Assembly: GCF_905397435.1 (NCBI RefSeq)
Contig: NZ_CAJPVI010000060.1
Coordinates: 1 to 51,213, forward strand
Direction of reading: 5' to 3'
DNA length: 51,213 nucleotides
Source: Cupriavidus numazuensis
Lineage (GTDB): Bacteria; Pseudomonadota; Gammaproteobacteria; Burkholderiales; Burkholderiaceae
Shown piece after piece: positions 49,446 to 51,213 of the stretch. The first letter of the stretch is position 1; each line of letters begins with the position of its first letter. Under the pieces are notes generated by a model. That model had not been told where the DNA came from, made no database searches, and saw only the letters and a program-made list of their open reading frames with translations. The position numbers and the translations under genes are program-made.

Positions 49446-50060
49446 TCAGAGGTTGCGGCGGTCCATCACCGCGCGGGCAATGGTGCCGGCATCGACGTAC
49501 TCGAGCTCGCCGCCAACCGGCACGCCGCGCGCGAGGCGCGACACCTTGAGCCCGCGCGCCTTGAGCATTTCGCCGATGTAGTGCGCGGTGGCCTCGCCTT
49601 CGCTGGTGAAATTGGTCGCGACGATGACTTCGCCCACCGGGCCGCCCATCTCCGGATCGGTCGCTCGCGCGAGCAGGCGGTCCAGATGGATTTCCTTTGG
49701 ACCGATGCCGTCGAGCGGCGACAGCCTGCCCATCAGCACAAAATACTTGCCGCGATAGGTCAGCGTCTGCTCGATCATGATCTGGTCGGCGGGCGTTTCC
49801 ACCACGCACAGGATCGAGCCGTCGCGCCGGTCATCGAGGCAGGTCTCGCAGATTTCCTTCTCGGTGAAGGTATTGCAGCGCGCGCAATGGCGGATGTGGT
49901 CGGCCGCGCCGCGCAGCGCGTCGCCAAGCTTGCGCGCGCCCTCGCGGTCGTGCTGCAGCAGGTGGTAGGCCATGCGCTGGGCGGACTTCGGCCCCACGCC
50001 GGGCAGCACCCGCAGCGCCTCGATCAGCGCCTGCAGCGAGGTCGGCGGCGCAGCCTTCAC
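49446..50060 (-). CDS. recR: Recombination mediator RecR
   Basis: Acts with RecO/RecF to load RecA at gaps. The 204-residue product has an N-terminal HhH (LRVLPGVGPKSAQRMAYHLL), the zinc finger CARCNTFTEKEICETC and a Toprim domain (GEVIVATNFTSEGEATAHYI). The start is a GTG at 50060 preceded by GGGAGG; no ATG fits the conserved N terminus. It is 61 bp after ybaB in the dnaX-ybaB-recR cluster. Confidence 0.96.
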   Translation of the reverse strand: MKAAPPTSLQALIEALRVLPGVGPKSAQRMAYHLLQHDREGARKLGDALRGAADHIRHCARCNTFTEKEICETCLDDRRDGSILCVVETPADQIMIEQTLTYRGKYFVLMGRLSPLDGIGPKEIHLDRLLARATDPEMGGPVGEVIVATNFTSEGEATAHYIGEMLKARGLKVSRLARGVPVGGELEYVDAGTIARAVMDRRNL

Positions 50061-50121
50061 GGCCGCCCTCCCACGTACTGCCTGGACATTGCGCGCGTCT
50101 TGATCATGCCTTCGGCGTGCC

Positions 50122-50448
50122 TCAGAACGGCAGCTTGAAGCCCGGGGGCAGCGGCAGGCCCGAGGTCATCGAGCCCATCTTTTCCTGCGTGGTTGCCTCG
50201 GCCTTGCGCACGGCGTCGTTGAACGCGGCGGCAACCAAGTCTTCCAGCAGATCCTTGTCGTCAGCCAGCAGGCTCGGATCGATGGTGACGCGCTTCACGT
50301 CGTTCTTGCAGGTCATGACCACCTTCACGAGGCCGGCGCCGGACTGGCCCTCGACCTCGATCTGGGCGAGCTGCTCCTGCATCTTCTTCATGTTTTCCTG
50401 CATTTGCTGGGCTTGCTTCATCAGCCCCGCCAGTTGACCTTTCATCAT
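50122..50448 (-). CDS. ybaB: Nucleoid-associated protein YbaB/EbfC
   Basis: A 108-residue dimeric DNA-binding protein. The N-terminal coiled helix GQLAGLMKQAQQMQENMKKM is followed by VEGQSGAGLVKVVMTCKNDVKRVTIDP and a helix LLEDLVAAAFNDAVRKAEA. Two consecutive ATGs (50448, 50445) can serve; GGAG is only weakly visible upstream. The position between dnaX and recR is conserved across bacteria. Confidence 0.95.
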   Translation of the reverse strand: MMKGQLAGLMKQAQQMQENMKKMQEQLAQIEVEGQSGAGLVKVVMTCKNDVKRVTIDPSLLADDKDLLEDLVAAAFNDAVRKAEATTQEKMGSMTSGLPLPPGFKLPF

Positions 50449-50512
50449 GATGGAATGCTCCTGGATTCGATAGAAAGCGGATGGAAGGCCGCGCGCCGCG
50501 CGGCCCGGAAAT

Positions 50513-51213
50513 TCAGGCCACGCGCGGCTGGATCGAGCCCGGCACGATCTGCCCGCCGAAGTCGCGCAGCAGGCCTTGCACAAACGGGTCGGCCTCGATA
50601 TTGGCCTCGGCCTCGCGCTGGCGCTCGGCACGGGCCTGCGCATCGGCGGCGGCGGCCGTATCGGAGACCGCGCCGATTTCGCACTGCACGCGCACCGTCA
50701 CGCCGAAATGATCCGACAACACCTGCTGCAGGCGTTCGGCGACACCGTTTTCGCCAAGCGCCGCAACTGGAATACGCAGGTTGAAGGTACGCCCGACCAC
50801 CTGGGTCAGTTCGCTCTGGTAGGCCAACTGCTGCGGCAGGCCCTTGAGCGGCAGGCTGGCAGCCAGCGTCGGCCACTCCCCCGTGAACACTGGCGGCGTG
50901 CCGTCTTCCGCGGCGGCGGGCGGACGCGGCGGAACAGCCTTTGCCACGGGCCGCGGGCGCGGCGCCTCGGGAGCCGGGGCTTCCGGTTTCGATGCGCGCG
51001 CCGGCGCTGCTGCCTTCGTCGGCAGGCTCACGGGCTCGTTGTCATAGGGGCCAAAGACCGGCAGGTCAGGAGGCAGGTCTTCCCACGGGGGGATGTCGCT
51101 GCCGCCCGATGCTTCCCACGGCGGAACACTTTCGGCTGGCGGTGCAGGCGCTGCGGCCGGCGGCACCGGCCTTGCCGCTGGCGCAGGGCGCGACGCGGCG
51201 GCGGCGGGTGCCG
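50513..51213 (-). CDS. dnaX: DNA polymerase III subunits gamma/tau, C-terminal part (cut by window edge)
   Basis: The frame is open to the right edge, so only the C-terminal ~233 residues are present. The visible part is a Pro/Ala-rich linker with two PPWE motifs (SVPPWEAS, IPPWEDL). The tau C-terminal domain that binds the polymerase alpha subunit follows (GEWPTLAASLPLKGLPQQLAYQSEL in pieces, LQQVLSDHFGVTVRVQCEIG, DPFVQGLLRDFGGQIVPGSI). The AAA+ clamp-loader domain lies outside. Identity rests on this domain and on the following ybaB-recR. Confidence 0.9.
   Translation of the reverse strand, partial: APAAAASRPAPAARPVPPAAAPAPPAESVPPWEASGGSDIPPWEDLPPDLPVFGPYDNEPVSLPTKAAAPARASKPEAPAPEAPRPRPVAKAVPPRPPAAAEDGTPPVFTGEWPTLAASLPLKGLPQQLAYQSELTQVVGRTFNLRIPVAALGENGVAERLQQVLSDHFGVTVRVQCEIGAVSDTAAAADAQARAERQREAEANIEADPFVQGLLRDFGGQIVPGSIQPRVA

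Noticed and set aside
1..51213. CRISPR arrays, insertion sequences, prophage or integration sites
   Set aside because: No regularly spaced repeats, transposase, integrase or phage genes were found. The tRNA-Leu 3' end is not repeated nearby.

Overview
The window is a high-GC, gene-dense stretch of core chromosome from a betaproteobacterium of the Burkholderiaceae. Cupriavidus/Ralstonia is the best guess. I base this on protein sequence character, the gene order ndk-rlmN-pilF-rodZ-ispG-hisS-yfgM-bamB-der-hfq-hflX-hflK-hflC-hisZ-purA, the hisZ-type histidine system, the surE-pcm-nlpD-rpoS block and the abundance of Bug/TctC-type binding proteins. I recognise 49 protein genes (one cut by the right edge) and one tRNA. 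There is no insertion sequence, prophage, CRISPR array or rRNA, and no gene looks broken.

Layout. 1-7 kb: argA and yggX (+), rpiA (-) divergent from tal (+), a class III sirtuin (-) divergent from flavohaemoglobin hmp (+), then rlmB (-). 7-10 kb: rnr (-), divergent from a tRNA-Leu(CAG) with a consensus promoter. 10.1-11.3 kb: an Rrf2-family regulator and an NAD(P)-binding oxidoreductase, each preceded by the same 27-bp dyad. 11.3-28.9 kb: a long minus-strand block for nucleotide metabolism, RNA metabolism, envelope biogenesis and quality control (ndk to a purine-type phosphoribosyltransferase). It contains a near-consensus heat-shock (sigma-32) promoter before hfq. 29-38 kb: a BI-1 family membrane protein, rlmD, an EEP-family phosphatase/nuclease, the stationary-phase block surE-pcm-nlpD-rpoS-exonuclease (-), and a quinone oxidoreductase. 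38.4-49.4 kb, the most accessory part: a general porin divergent from a TctD/TctE-like two-component system, an SsuABC-type ABC importer, and a LysR / CoA-transferase / HMG-CoA-lyase-family / TctC-type module that looks like uptake and catabolism of a branched dicarboxylate. 49.4-51.2 kb: dnaX (partial)-ybaB-recR.

I see no wholly new multi-gene system. The most original signals are regulatory: the paired dyads of the Rrf2/oxidoreductase unit; the recurring -10 motif TACAATCGCG, which in two cases lies only six bases before the start codon (possible leaderless mRNAs); the sigma-32 promoter of hfq; a family of intergenic hairpins sharing one stem core; and the uncharacterised CoA-transferase/lyase module with a LysR-type dyad. 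No searches were run. Family names come from motifs visible in the translated sequence and from known gene neighbourhoods.
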